64,000 bases of DNA from Blautia liquoris (GTDB taxonomy: Bacteria > Bacillota > Clostridia > Lachnospirales > Lachnospiraceae). Location: the NCBI RefSeq assembly GCF_015159595.1, contig NZ_CP063304.1, positions 2,542,001 through 2,606,000 on the forward strand, given 5' to 3'. This document shows positions 18,441 through 26,525 of this stretch, in pieces (position 1 is the stretch's first letter; each line of letters opens with the position of its first letter). The notes under the pieces were generated by a model. The model ran no database searches and had not been told where the DNA came from. It worked only from the letters and a program-made list of their open reading frames with translations. A program made the position numbers and the translations under genes.

Positions 18441-18473
18441 GTGTATCATTAGCGTCAAAATACCTTTTGACGC
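18441..18473. repeat. Solo end module of the intergenic repeat
   Basis: GTGTATCATTA is followed by a hairpin with 9-bp arms (18452-18460 with 18465-18473, GCGTCAAAA/TTTTGACGC). It has the same layout as the TGTATCATAAG-hairpin end of copy B 20 bp away. A G-C pair in copy B is a C-G pair here, a compensatory change that supports selection on the folded form. Confidence 0.65.
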
Positions 18474-18491
18474 TTTCATCATAATTATATC

Positions 18492-18535
18492 AAAAAAGAG
18501 ACCAAAACTCTTCAATAAAGTTTCAATCTCTTTTG
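18492..18535 (-). terminator. Terminator of the glycosidase-methyltransferase-GH127 operon
   Basis: On the minus strand AAAAGAGATTGAAACT pairs with AGTTTTGGTCTCTTTT, allowing G-U pairs, and is followed by a T-tract. It lies 25 bp past the GH127 stop codon at 18560. Confidence 0.75.
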
Positions 18536-18559
18536 CGATAAAGCAAATATTTAATAAAT

Positions 18560-20452
18560 TCATCTCTTTTGTAAAAACGTGATCTTTCTTAAAATCGTTC
18601 GAGCCATCGGCACCATGTCTATCTGCTTTTTCTCCTGCCCATCGGTAAAAATCCCGGTGATTCTCAATTCCCCCCATCTGTGTGCCGCCTTATCGGAAAC
18701 CACTTTAAATTCCGGCCAATCTTCTCTTGCAATCGCCAGTTCCTCGAGAGTCCTGTTGAGCGGATGGTATTCTTTTTCTGTGAAACCTGGCACCCACATT
18801 TCCTTTGTCACTTCTTCTTTTGCTGGCAGTTCCAGACAATACAGCAAGGGCCCGCAGGTGAGATATGTACGATGCTGAAAATCTGTACGAAACCGGATAT
18901 CTGCTTCAAAGTTTATTTCAATCTGTTCATCTTTCCACTCCTGATCCAATACAATTTCACGACATATCGCACCTGTATTTTCATAGACTTTACCGTTTAC
19001 CGTCATCTGCTTCGCCCAGCCCGGCAAACGTAAATGCAGGGAAAACCTTACCGGCTTTGCTGTCTTGATATAAAATATGGTATGCAGGTCGAGGGGATAG
19101 CTTGTAGTCTGTTCAATTCTTACTGGAACATGATCATAACTGCCCTGATATACATAAGGTCCGTAACCGGCCGCCAGGTATCCGTCCTCCACAATATGCA
19201 GCAGCGACTGAATGTAATAGGGCGTGATTCTGCCTGAATTCGGCACGCAGCACACAGCGGCATCCTGATGAGTCGGCGAATACTTGTATCTCGGATTCCA
19301 GTCCTGTTTTTTATCATCCGGATTCTTGTAACCATCTGCGGTATAACAATTATCCGTTTTCAGATACATAATCGAGCTGTCAGTCGGATGTTTCATCCCT
19401 TCTGCAGCATTGAAATACAACCATTCGATCCGTTCATTCCAGACTACATCTCCCGTTTTTACAGCCATCCTCTCATACGTGTGCAGCATTTCCTGCAAGG
19501 TACAAAACTCATACCCGGTCCAGGTGGCGTCAGCTGTCCTCCCCGCTATCCACTCATCTCCGATCGGGGCCCCGGACGGTGTCAGATAATATGGCAGTTT
19601 CTGCATCAGCTGATCAAGTAATATCTGGTATTCTTCTTTTTCCAAAGCAGCGATGATTAACGCACGAATATGTTCAAATGTATGTACCGCATGTCCTTTA
19701 AAAATATAGAACGGCTGGCGGATATTCGGGATCTGGATATCACACTCCGACTGCATATAAGCAGAATACTCTTCGTATAACCAGACGGCATACTCTAGAT
19801 ATGCTCTATTTTCTGTAATCTCGTATAACCATTCAAAGGAGTCTACGATGGTCAGTCCATGTCCTACACCTGCAAACGGTTCGTGAACATCGAAGGGATG
19901 CGACTGTTCCTGCGGGTAGCCCTTCATAATGCAATCCGCCGCCATGCATATCCTGTCCAGTATCGACTCATCCTGAAACCCTTCATAACACGCCAGCAGA
20001 CCGCGGAATAAACTTGACTGAGCCCATAGTTCTCCGTTCTCACCCGTGCATCTGAATCTTAATTTTTCATCATAGATCCCCAGATATCCATTCTCCTGGG
20101 TACTGAATATTTTTTCAAGATAGGCTTTCGTCTGCTTTATATATGTCTGATCTTCAAGCATAATCGCAGAACGGACATATCCGTCCCGCCAGTTAGACTG
20201 GCTTTCGCTGTTCCACCAGTAAAACTGCTCCTTATTTTCTTCCTGCATCTCTGGTGCTGCATTATCGTTACGCCCCAGTTTTCTAAGCTTGTCGCCGCCT
20301 TTTAGACGGTCATCACCATAAATATCGTGGTCTACAAGCAGTTCCGGCAGCAGTTCGTCCAAATGACCGATACATCCGGACATGTTTTCTTTCAGTTCTG
20401 TTTCCAGCCAGCCTTTCGGCTTAATCTCTCCGATTTTAATACGATTACTCAA
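18560..20452 (-). CDS. GH127-type beta-L-arabinofuranosidase (DUF1680 family)
   Basis: This 630-residue protein is an (alpha/alpha)6-barrel hydrolase of the GH127/DUF1680 group, which release beta-L-arabinofuranose or related furanosides. The zinc-thiolate set known for the family (Glu-x-Cys plus a Cys-Cys pair) is visible as Glu315, Cys317, Cys401 and Cys402 in YEFCTLQEM and AAVCCVPNSGR, so the active site looks intact. It has no signal peptide and is cytoplasmic. It starts with TTG behind AGGGG and overlaps the upstream stop as TTGA, indicating translational coupling. It is the last gene of a three-gene operon. DUF1680 proteins split into several GH families, so the exact sugar is uncertain. 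Confidence 0.85.
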   Translation of the reverse strand: MSNRIKIGEIKPKGWLETELKENMSGCIGHLDELLPELLVDHDIYGDDRLKGGDKLRKLGRNDNAAPEMQEENKEQFYWWNSESQSNWRDGYVRSAIMLEDQTYIKQTKAYLEKIFSTQENGYLGIYDEKLRFRCTGENGELWAQSSLFRGLLACYEGFQDESILDRICMAADCIMKGYPQEQSHPFDVHEPFAGVGHGLTIVDSFEWLYEITENRAYLEYAVWLYEEYSAYMQSECDIQIPNIRQPFYIFKGHAVHTFEHIRALIIAALEKEEYQILLDQLMQKLPYYLTPSGAPIGDEWIAGRTADATWTGYEFCTLQEMLHTYERMAVKTGDVVWNERIEWLYFNAAEGMKHPTDSSIMYLKTDNCYTADGYKNPDDKKQDWNPRYKYSPTHQDAAVCCVPNSGRITPYYIQSLLHIVEDGYLAAGYGPYVYQGSYDHVPVRIEQTTSYPLDLHTIFYIKTAKPVRFSLHLRLPGWAKQMTVNGKVYENTGAICREIVLDQEWKDEQIEINFEADIRFRTDFQHRTYLTCGPLLYCLELPAKEEVTKEMWVPGFTEKEYHPLNRTLEELAIAREDWPEFKVVSDKAAHRWGELRITGIFTDGQEKKQIDMVPMARTILRKITFLQKR

Positions 20453-21462
20453 AGGAATCCCCTTTCTGCAATGGCCTGATGAATTGCCAACACATTTTCC
20501 GAAGCGGAGTCCCTTGGTATCTCACAACCTGGGGATATCATGCTGCGGTTTTTATCTGCAATGCCCATGCAGCGCTCAACTTCCGACCGTACAAGCTGCG
20601 GCGTTCCGTTATAGAGTACCTGGACAGGATTAAAATTACCACAGATACTACTCTTTTCAGGCAAAATATCTGCAGCTGCTTCCATGTCAACCATAGAATC
20701 CAGATCGACGATATCTGCTCCGGTCTGGGCAACGTAATGTAACACCGGATTCAGATTACCGCAGATATGAAGCTTTACTTTAGCCCCCATGGCATGAACC
20801 GCCGAGATGAGTTTCTGTTGATAAGGCAATGCAAACTCTTCATATAGGGAAGGACCGATCAGAGAGGAGGCGGCATCACCGATACCGATGATCTCCGCTC
20901 CCGCTTCTATCTGGGCTCGGGCAAAACGCAGCCCCTGTTCCATACAGATATCCATCAGTTGATTCATGGCATCCGGCTCTTCCATCAAGTTCATAAAGAA
21001 TTCCTGCATTCCCATTAAGTCACAGCTTTCTGCGAATGCACCCTCAATCCAGCCGATGACCGGAATATCGTTTTGCACCCGCTCCTTTAAAAAGCGAACG
21101 GCCTCGACTCTGTCATTCATACGTCGGCACTGAAAGGGTTCAATGACCTTGAGCGTATCTATATCTTCGATATTTTTGATTCGCCGCACCTTAGGATACG
21201 GAACGTTCTCTGAGGGAATCACTACCTCTGTGCCAAAACCTTCTGTTTCACGCATCGGATCAGAAATCACACATACCATGTCGATCCCATATTTTTCATG
21301 GCAGCGCAGTGCACCCTCGCTTAACTTCCGATAATCGCTGCAGAATTCTCCAAAGCTTACACCAGCTTCTTTTGCCGCGAACATCATCGTCAGGCTCAAA
21401 TTGGGTAAATAGTCAACCGGTTTTCCGGCCAGTCGGTTCATTACTCTCTCATATGAATTCAT
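20449..21462 (-). CDS. URO-D superfamily methyltransferase (MtaA/MtbA-like)
   Basis: This 337-residue protein has the uroporphyrinogen decarboxylase fold, but it carries the zinc-ligand pattern of corrinoid-dependent methyltransferases: His232-x-Cys234 in KLHICGNLNP and Cys313 in SPGCEIPRDSASEN (numbered from this start). Haem-pathway decarboxylases lack these residues, so a methyl-transfer role is more likely than HemE. It sits between an unassigned glycosidase and the GH127 gene, overlapping the latter by 4 bp. AAAGGAG five bases before the ATG at 21462 fixes the start. No corrinoid protein or activating enzyme is nearby. A possible role is removing methyl ethers from methylated sugars; this is my inference from context. 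Confidence 0.82.
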   Translation of the reverse strand: MNSYERVMNRLAGKPVDYLPNLSLTMMFAAKEAGVSFGEFCSDYRKLSEGALRCHEKYGIDMVCVISDPMRETEGFGTEVVIPSENVPYPKVRRIKNIEDIDTLKVIEPFQCRRMNDRVEAVRFLKERVQNDIPVIGWIEGAFAESCDLMGMQEFFMNLMEEPDAMNQLMDICMEQGLRFARAQIEAGAEIIGIGDAASSLIGPSLYEEFALPYQQKLISAVHAMGAKVKLHICGNLNPVLHYVAQTGADIVDLDSMVDMEAAADILPEKSSICGNFNPVQVLYNGTPQLVRSEVERCMGIADKNRSMISPGCEIPRDSASENVLAIHQAIAERGFL

Positions 21463-21463
21463 A

Positions 21464-23542
21464 TTAACTCCTTTCACCTGTCTCGCAAACGACGGGAAAT
21501 GTTGTTCTTTTTCCGTCTATCTTTAATATGCCTGGTTTCGGCGTACATACCTCGACCGCTCCGTCTTCCAATCGAATGAATAAAAAGTCTTCACCGGTAA
21601 ACTTGACATGCCTGCCATGTAAACAACAGTCTACCTGCAGCGGATTTTTGCTGTTCAATTCTCCGCTGCCGGTAAAAATAGCGCTGCCATCTTGAAACAG
21701 GCAGCCATTCTTCCACCGGTTCGGCCTTACCTCTGCTGCAAGAATTTCCTCTGCAAGGACTTCTGGCTTCGGAATCCTGCAATCCCTGGTCGCTCTTTCT
21801 ATTATCTGGCAATCTGATTCCGATAAAAGAGTGCCATTATTGTATCTAGTACCTGTTCCATAAACAAGCAATTGATCTGGCGAAAGCTGCTGTAAAAAAA
21901 CAAAACACCGGGGATCCATGCTCTCAGGCATCATCAGCACGACCATATCATAAGTCTGGTTCCCATATACCGCTTTACCATTCTCGATCTTCAGACTGCC
22001 ATTGGCAATTTCCGTCGTCGGTACTAAATCAAACAGCAGTTTCTCATACAGTTTCGCTGCAGTACGAAATACCTTCTCCATATTCTTGTTCTGTGATGTC
22101 CAGCCAGGATGTGGATTGTCATACAGGCGCCAGTTTGTGAGAGCCTCCATGCCAAACAGCATCAAGACCCGCGAATCCGGCTGGGACGTTTGATGATCGT
22201 CAAGCAGGCGGACCCGGCTGTCCATCTTTTCTAGTTCCTCGAGCAGACCCGGCTGATATAATTGAAGAACATTTGGCTCATTGGGGCATTCATAGCCAAG
22301 ATAGTGGGTTCTTCCGCCAAACCTAACATTATTCCAGGTTTCTTTGTAATATGTTTTTATATCCAAAGTACCCATGGAGTACCACATATTGTACCAGATG
22401 CTGCTGCCCCACTTGTGAGCCAGGGCAGTCCGGATCGGCATCAAAACGGTTTCATCGGTTTGTGCAATATCGCGGACTGCGTCCCACCAATAGAACCCGT
22501 TTTTAAAGACTTCGAAATTCAACGCTGAAACACTCCCCCACCAGGTCGGATGAACGCCATAGAACGCATCCGGTCCAAGAATCTCTTTTACGGCCTTTAG
22601 CATCTTTCTGTCATTATCAGCCATGATCTGGCGCAGATTCTCATTGTAACGATTAATTGCTGCAATACTCTTCTCTTCTTGTCCGGCAGGTGCATAGTAT
22701 AAACACAGCATATCCTGATACATATCTCTGCCGCCATAGATCTTTCGATAATGTCCGGCCATCGCATCTGAGACAGACAGATGACGGATAAGCAAATTAT
22801 TATTATGTTCATTCGGTCTGTCTTCTTGTACTTCCAGAATTACATCGTAACCCCACTCATCGCTGAATACTCCGTCGACATGCGCTGCTTTCGCCGTTTT
22901 GAGCATTGTTCGGTAGTAATCCATTAAATGTGGGGAAGCAAGATCTGGAATCGGCTGCAAAGTTCCTACAATGGCCAGTGCGGTTTTGCCCGCACTCTCC
23001 ATTCCGCCCTGAATCGATAACGTGTTTTTTGGTCTGCCTTCCGCCGTCTTTTGTAAAGAATTATTGATTATCACCCTGTCCTTAATCACCTGACAGCTTT
23101 CCGGCACGTATTCTGTGTCTGAGTGTTTTTGAAATGCCCAGGCGCCCAGAACAACATCCGGCCCGTTCTCACCACTTACGCGCCAGAAATGATATACAGG
23201 TTCAATGTCAAGTTCCACGGATGCGTTGCCGTTTTCATCCAATTGTACTTCTACCATGTGTGCAAGCCAGGCCCGGTCCTTAGGGTACTGTTTAAAAAAA
23301 CCCGCTCCTTCCTTGCGGATACAAGTCTCTGCATACAGCTTTTTCCCTTTTTTGTGCAGATAATCGGCACATTCACGGAAGTGTCCCTGCAGCACCTCAT
23401 CATCAAAGGGAGCCCGTACCCAGTGGTCTGCAACACTGATTGCATCTGCACCAAAACGGTCGGTTAAGTCGGCAAGTTTTTCGATAAGATTGCTTTTCAT
23501 CGAATGGTCATCCCATTTCCAGTATATGATAGATTGATTCAT
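21464..23542 (-). CDS. Unassigned glycoside hydrolase-like protein
   Basis: I do not recognise the exact family of this 692-residue protein. It starts MNQSIIYWKWDD and shows a barrel-like N-terminal part with DGVFSDEWGYDV, FYGVHPTWWGS and HKWGSSIWYNMWYSMG (about residues 240-400). A Rossmann-like segment follows (VLMLFGMEALTNWR, MVVLMMPES), as in GH42-type enzymes that carry a glutaminase-like domain, with a small beta C-terminus. It has no signal peptide. AGGAGG five bases before the ATG at 23542 decides the start. It is the first gene of the operon with the methyltransferase and GH127. The Asp/Glu in FSDEWG are candidate catalytic residues. A cytoplasmic glycosidase is the best guess. Confidence 0.65.
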   Translation of the reverse strand: MNQSIIYWKWDDHSMKSNLIEKLADLTDRFGADAISVADHWVRAPFDDEVLQGHFRECADYLHKKGKKLYAETCIRKEGAGFFKQYPKDRAWLAHMVEVQLDENGNASVELDIEPVYHFWRVSGENGPDVVLGAWAFQKHSDTEYVPESCQVIKDRVIINNSLQKTAEGRPKNTLSIQGGMESAGKTALAIVGTLQPIPDLASPHLMDYYRTMLKTAKAAHVDGVFSDEWGYDVILEVQEDRPNEHNNNLLIRHLSVSDAMAGHYRKIYGGRDMYQDMLCLYYAPAGQEEKSIAAINRYNENLRQIMADNDRKMLKAVKEILGPDAFYGVHPTWWGSVSALNFEVFKNGFYWWDAVRDIAQTDETVLMPIRTALAHKWGSSIWYNMWYSMGTLDIKTYYKETWNNVRFGGRTHYLGYECPNEPNVLQLYQPGLLEELEKMDSRVRLLDDHQTSQPDSRVLMLFGMEALTNWRLYDNPHPGWTSQNKNMEKVFRTAAKLYEKLLFDLVPTTEIANGSLKIENGKAVYGNQTYDMVVLMMPESMDPRCFVFLQQLSPDQLLVYGTGTRYNNGTLLSESDCQIIERATRDCRIPKPEVLAEEILAAEVRPNRWKNGCLFQDGSAIFTGSGELNSKNPLQVDCCLHGRHVKFTGEDFLFIRLEDGAVEVCTPKPGILKIDGKRTTFPVVCETGERS

Positions 23543-23612
23543 CTTCTCCTCCTGAACAGATTTTATCAATAAGATACAGGCATTGATTCGTACAACGTTT
23601 TTGTATAAACCT

Positions 23613-23618
23613 ATTATA
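23613..23618 (-). promoter_or_regulatory. Candidate -10 element of the glycosidase-methyltransferase-GH127 operon
   Basis: A perfect minus-strand TATAAT lies 71 bp before the first gene. The -35 region 17-18 bp upstream is poor, as expected for an activator-dependent promoter; the AraC protein encoded just upstream is a candidate activator. Confidence 0.45.
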
Positions 23619-23671
23619 GTGCAGCCTTTTGTAGAAAACATTGCTTATATTGGGATGTTTTAGCATTATAT

Positions 23672-23771
23672 TGGTCAAAAAGTCCTGCTTTTTCATGCTT
23701 GCATGAAAAAGCAGGACTTTGGGACTCGAACAAACATGAGAAAGCAACCCGATTAGGGTGTATTCTGATAC
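23672..23771. repeat. Partial copy C of the intergenic repeat with a 19-bp perfect palindrome
   Basis: This stretch matches the first part of copy B, including CAAACATGAGAAAGC and CCCGATTAGGGTGTAT, but lacks the remaining 130 bp. Its core is a perfect 19-bp inverted repeat (23680-23698 with 23701-23719) around a TT loop; copies A and B have mismatches there. It abuts the AraC stop codon and may act as its terminator. Confidence 0.75.
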
Positions 23772-24658
23772 TACAAAGTTGTATGCACCTCACATTGTTT
23801 TTTTGTCTTAGATGGAGAAACTCCGGTTTTGCGTTTATAAACCCTGCTAAAATAGCTAAAATCATTGAATCCAACAGCAAATGCCACCTCACTGATACTC
23901 ATATCAGTTTCTTTAAGCAGCTCTTTCGCATGACTGATGCGCACGTCGTGCAGATATTCTATCACAGTCTGATGTAAGGTCTTCTTAAAGATCTTACATA
24001 AATAGAATTTGCTGATGTAGGCTGCTTCCGCTATCTGTTCTATGGTCAGGTTCTCCATATAATGATGATTTATATAATCTACGACATTATTGATACGGCT
24101 GTTATTCTTTATCTTCATCTCACGTTCCGAATTGGTCAGTACACGTACCATATATTGGCGCAGTAAGATAACCAGGATTTCCATGATATTTCCCTTGATT
24201 GCTAATTCGTACCCGCTTTCTTCCTTCTCCATCTCATTAACAGCCATTACGATATGTCCCGCCAGTTGTTCGTTACGACCTAGACTGTTTTCAAATATAA
24301 TTTCCTTGCCAAGAATCGGCTGCATGTACCTGCTTTCTGACATATCAAAAAACCCGCTTTTAAGTATTTCTACATTAAAGATAATACAGTAAAGCCGCAA
24401 GGGCACCTGAATATGGGAACAAATGTGAAGCTCATAAGGATTTATCATGATAATTTCCCCTGCTCCTGTATGAAACAGATGGCCTTCACATTCTACATCC
24501 ATAGCCCCCTCAATGACGTAGGTGATCTCTATATGTTCATGCCAGTGTAAATCGAATAATTCACCCGGCTTATTATACTCGAAGTAAAAAGCCCTCACGG
24601 GTATATTCTTGTCCGGCATCAAAACATCTTCATGTGTATTGATCCGCTTATTATTCAT
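23771..24658 (-). CDS. AraC-family transcriptional regulator with cupin sensor
   Basis: This 295-residue regulator has an N-terminal cupin-type ligand domain (HWHEHIEITYVIEGAMDVECEG, about residues 36-60) and a C-terminal AraC double helix-turn-helix (about 190-290; LTIEQIAEAAYISKFYLCKIFKK and SISEVAFAVGFNDFSYFSRVYKR). It lies upstream of the glycosidase-methyltransferase-GH127 operon on the same strand and probably controls it. It is divergent from sodA. A repeat copy touches its stop codon. Confidence 0.92.
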   Translation of the reverse strand: MNNKRINTHEDVLMPDKNIPVRAFYFEYNKPGELFDLHWHEHIEITYVIEGAMDVECEGHLFHTGAGEIIMINPYELHICSHIQVPLRLYCIIFNVEILKSGFFDMSESRYMQPILGKEIIFENSLGRNEQLAGHIVMAVNEMEKEESGYELAIKGNIMEILVILLRQYMVRVLTNSEREMKIKNNSRINNVVDYINHHYMENLTIEQIAEAAYISKFYLCKIFKKTLHQTVIEYLHDVRISHAKELLKETDMSISEVAFAVGFNDFSYFSRVYKRKTGVSPSKTKKQCEVHTTL

Positions 24659-24778
24659 ATTTTCATCGCCTTTCAGATGAATCGTACTCTGAATAGAAGT
24701 ATATCACAAGATACCCATAATTTCCTCTTTTAACATGAATTCGTTAAAATCCTTCCCCCGCAAATCTCAAAAAAATAC

Positions 24779-24826
24779 TTGACAATTTTAGTCAAGATTG
24801 GTATACTCTGGTTAGTTTATACTAAC
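24779..24826 (+). promoter_or_regulatory. Promoter and candidate operators of sodA
   Basis: A near-consensus promoter has TTGACA (24779-24784), a 17-bp spacer and TATACT (24802-24807). Two inverted repeats overlap it: CTTGAC/GTCAAG around the -35 (24778-24796) and GTTAGT-TTAT-ACTAAC over the expected start point (24811-24826). The second resembles sites bound by DtxR/MntR-type metal regulators; that assignment is my inference. Confidence 0.75.
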
Positions 24827-24877
24827 AATGTAAATTTGAGAACTTGAACCTACTCTTACAAGACAGGAGGTATCTTC

Positions 24878-25504
24878 ATGTATACACAATATAAATTACC
24901 CTATTCCTACTATTCTCTGGAGCCATATATTGATGCACAGACAATAGAAACCCACTACGCCAAACATCATGCTGTCTACACAAAGAATCTGAATGATGCT
25001 GTGGCAAAGGCGGGTATTGAAAAAAATATTGAATCCCTATTATCTTCACTGTGGGATATCAGCGACAATTCATTACGTCAGACCCTCCGGAACAATGGAG
25101 GTGGATTCTACAATCACAATCTTTACTTTTCCACCATCGGCCCAGACGGCGGCGGGGAGCCTTCCGGTGCATTTGCAAGTCTGCTCAATGATGCGTTTGG
25201 AAGTTTTTCATCTTTTCAGGAAAAACTGAATGAGCTGGCTGTCAGTCGATTTGGTTCCGGATGGGCCTGGCTGTCTGCCAATTTTGATGGCAGGCTGAGG
25301 CTCTCTTCCAGCCCGAATCAGGACAATCCTCTGATGGAAGACTGGGGATATGTTCCGATTCTTGGGATTGATGTCTGGGAACATGCTTACTATCTGAAAT
25401 ATAAAAATGTCCGTGCCAACTACATAAAAGCATTTTATAATATCATCAACTGGAAGTCTGTAGCGGATAATTATGAGCGCATTCAAGACAGTAAACTGAC
25501 TTAA
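24878..25504 (+). CDS. sodA: Superoxide dismutase, Mn/Fe type
   Basis: This 208-residue enzyme converts superoxide to hydrogen peroxide and oxygen. The metal ligands are in place: His in ETHYAKHH (about residue 26), His in GGFYNHNLYF (about 82), and Asp and His in GIDVWEHAYYLKY (about 168 and 172). The Gln of SSSPNQDNPL and the GG before the NH ligand favour manganese over iron, by family rules. AGGAGG precedes the ATG. It is a single gene with its own promoter. The aromatic stretch usually written SLFW is NLYF here, a mild deviation. Confidence 0.95.
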   Translation: MYTQYKLPYSYYSLEPYIDAQTIETHYAKHHAVYTKNLNDAVAKAGIEKNIESLLSSLWDISDNSLRQTLRNNGGGFYNHNLYFSTIGPDGGGEPSGAFASLLNDAFGSFSSFQEKLNELAVSRFGSGWAWLSANFDGRLRLSSSPNQDNPLMEDWGYVPILGIDVWEHAYYLKYKNVRANYIKAFYNIINWKSVADNYERIQDSKLT

Positions 25505-25511
25505 CAAAAAC

Positions 25512-25551
25512 AAGGGGCTCACAGCTTATTCAATCAGGCTGCAAGTCCCTT
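25512..25551. terminator. Bidirectional hairpin between sodA and the LytTR gene
   Basis: An imperfect inverted repeat (AAGGGGCTCACAGCTT with AGGCTGCAAGTCCCTT) lies in the 46-bp gap between the two convergent genes. It is plausible as a shared terminator but has an internal mismatch and no long T-run. Confidence 0.4.
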
Positions 25552-26306
25552 CACTCATCCTTAATATCTTCAGAATCATAAACATGAAAGCGTGTGATAT
25601 ACTCTGCAAATTCTCTTTTCAGGGAATCCATATAAGTCACGCCGACCGGAACAAGCTCCCCGGTCTTTAAAATTAGGTTATGGCGACAAAACTTTGCAAT
25701 ATAGGGTAAATGCACAAGGAAAGACCGGTGAGACCGTACGAAATCATCTCCACGAAGCTTCACTTCTAATTGTTCCATCCTTCCATAGAATTTTGCCGTT
25801 TTTTCATCACCGTAATGTATGGTAACACGTCTTTGCCAGATTTCAAAATAGGAAATCTGACGCATTGGGATTACACCAGTCTCACCGTCGAATTCAAAGG
25901 TAAACAGTCGGTCTTCCGACAATGCAGCCAGCTTTGCCGCCCTAAGAAAAGTAGACTCGAATTTTTTATAACTCGTGGCCCCTTTTAACAGATACCGAAC
26001 CGCATTCACATCGAAGGCGTCATATACATATTCTTCACTGATTGTCAAAAAAACAATCTGAGCCTTGCATCCGTAGTTCCGCATTTGATGCGCAACTTCC
26101 ATTCCATTCATTCCATTCATCATGATATCTAAATAGAGAATATCAATTTGATCCGGTGTTTCGGCGTAGTGAAAAAGTAAGGATTCCCCACTTTCAAAGC
26201 AGGAAATCATAACCTCCAATTGGTTTTTCTCAGCAATCCCGGAGATGAGTTTTGCACACTTCCGGACGGAATCTCTGTCATCGTCACATAGAATTATCTT
26301 TAACAT
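25551..26306 (-). CDS. LytTR-type response regulator
   Basis: This 251-residue regulator has a receiver domain (acidic pocket CDDD near residue 8; phosphoacceptor Asp in ILYLDIMMNGMNG, about residue 58) and a C-terminal LytTR DNA-binding domain (about 145-240; FVRSHRSFLVHLPYIAKF) as in AgrA, ComE and VirR. No histidine kinase is adjacent, so it is an orphan in this window. It lies directly downstream of the sortase genes. Its own promoter and the pilus promoter carry matching 9-12-9 direct repeats typical of LytTR binding sites, so it probably controls itself and the pilus operon. Confidence 0.93.
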   Translation of the reverse strand: MLKIILCDDDRDSVRKCAKLISGIAEKNQLEVMISCFESGESLLFHYAETPDQIDILYLDIMMNGMNGMEVAHQMRNYGCKAQIVFLTISEEYVYDAFDVNAVRYLLKGATSYKKFESTFLRAAKLAALSEDRLFTFEFDGETGVIPMRQISYFEIWQRRVTIHYGDEKTAKFYGRMEQLEVKLRGDDFVRSHRSFLVHLPYIAKFCRHNLILKTGELVPVGVTYMDSLKREFAEYITRFHVYDSEDIKDE

Positions 26307-26444
26307 ATTTTCCCTTCATCCCTCATGATATATGCCCGTATTCAAAAAAGGGTTCGACTATAAGTATTCATCTTTTGTATCCTTTACTTCTTTCACCTTT
26401 TTTTATTGCAGTCATGCTGACGAAACAAAGGATAACAACTTTTT

Positions 26445-26512
26445 ATTATAAGTAATATCTTTGTCTAACAAACATATAACATCCTGAATTGGTGTTTTGA
26501 TGTATTTAATTT
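26445..26512 (-). promoter_or_regulatory. LytTR-type promoter of the regulator gene
   Basis: On the plus strand CCTGAATTG (26483-26491) and ATTTAATTT (26504-26512) are 21 bp apart start to start. On the transcribed side there follow 10 nt, a weak -35 (TTTGTT, 26467-26472), 16 nt and TATAAT (26445-26450). The same layout and the shared sequence CCTRAATTGG-N4-TTGATGT occur before the pilus operon. The distance to the start codon (177 bp) is also similar. Confidence 0.7.
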
Positions 26513-26525
26513 CCATATTTACCCA

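Noticed and set aside
20449-21462. Haem biosynthesis gene hemE
   Set aside because: The protein carries the His-x-Cys/Cys zinc motif of methyltransferases, and the surrounding genes degrade glycans.
5936-23771. CRISPR array or insertion sequence as the source of the repeats
   Set aside because: There are only three dispersed long copies, with no regular spacers, no cas genes and no transposase.
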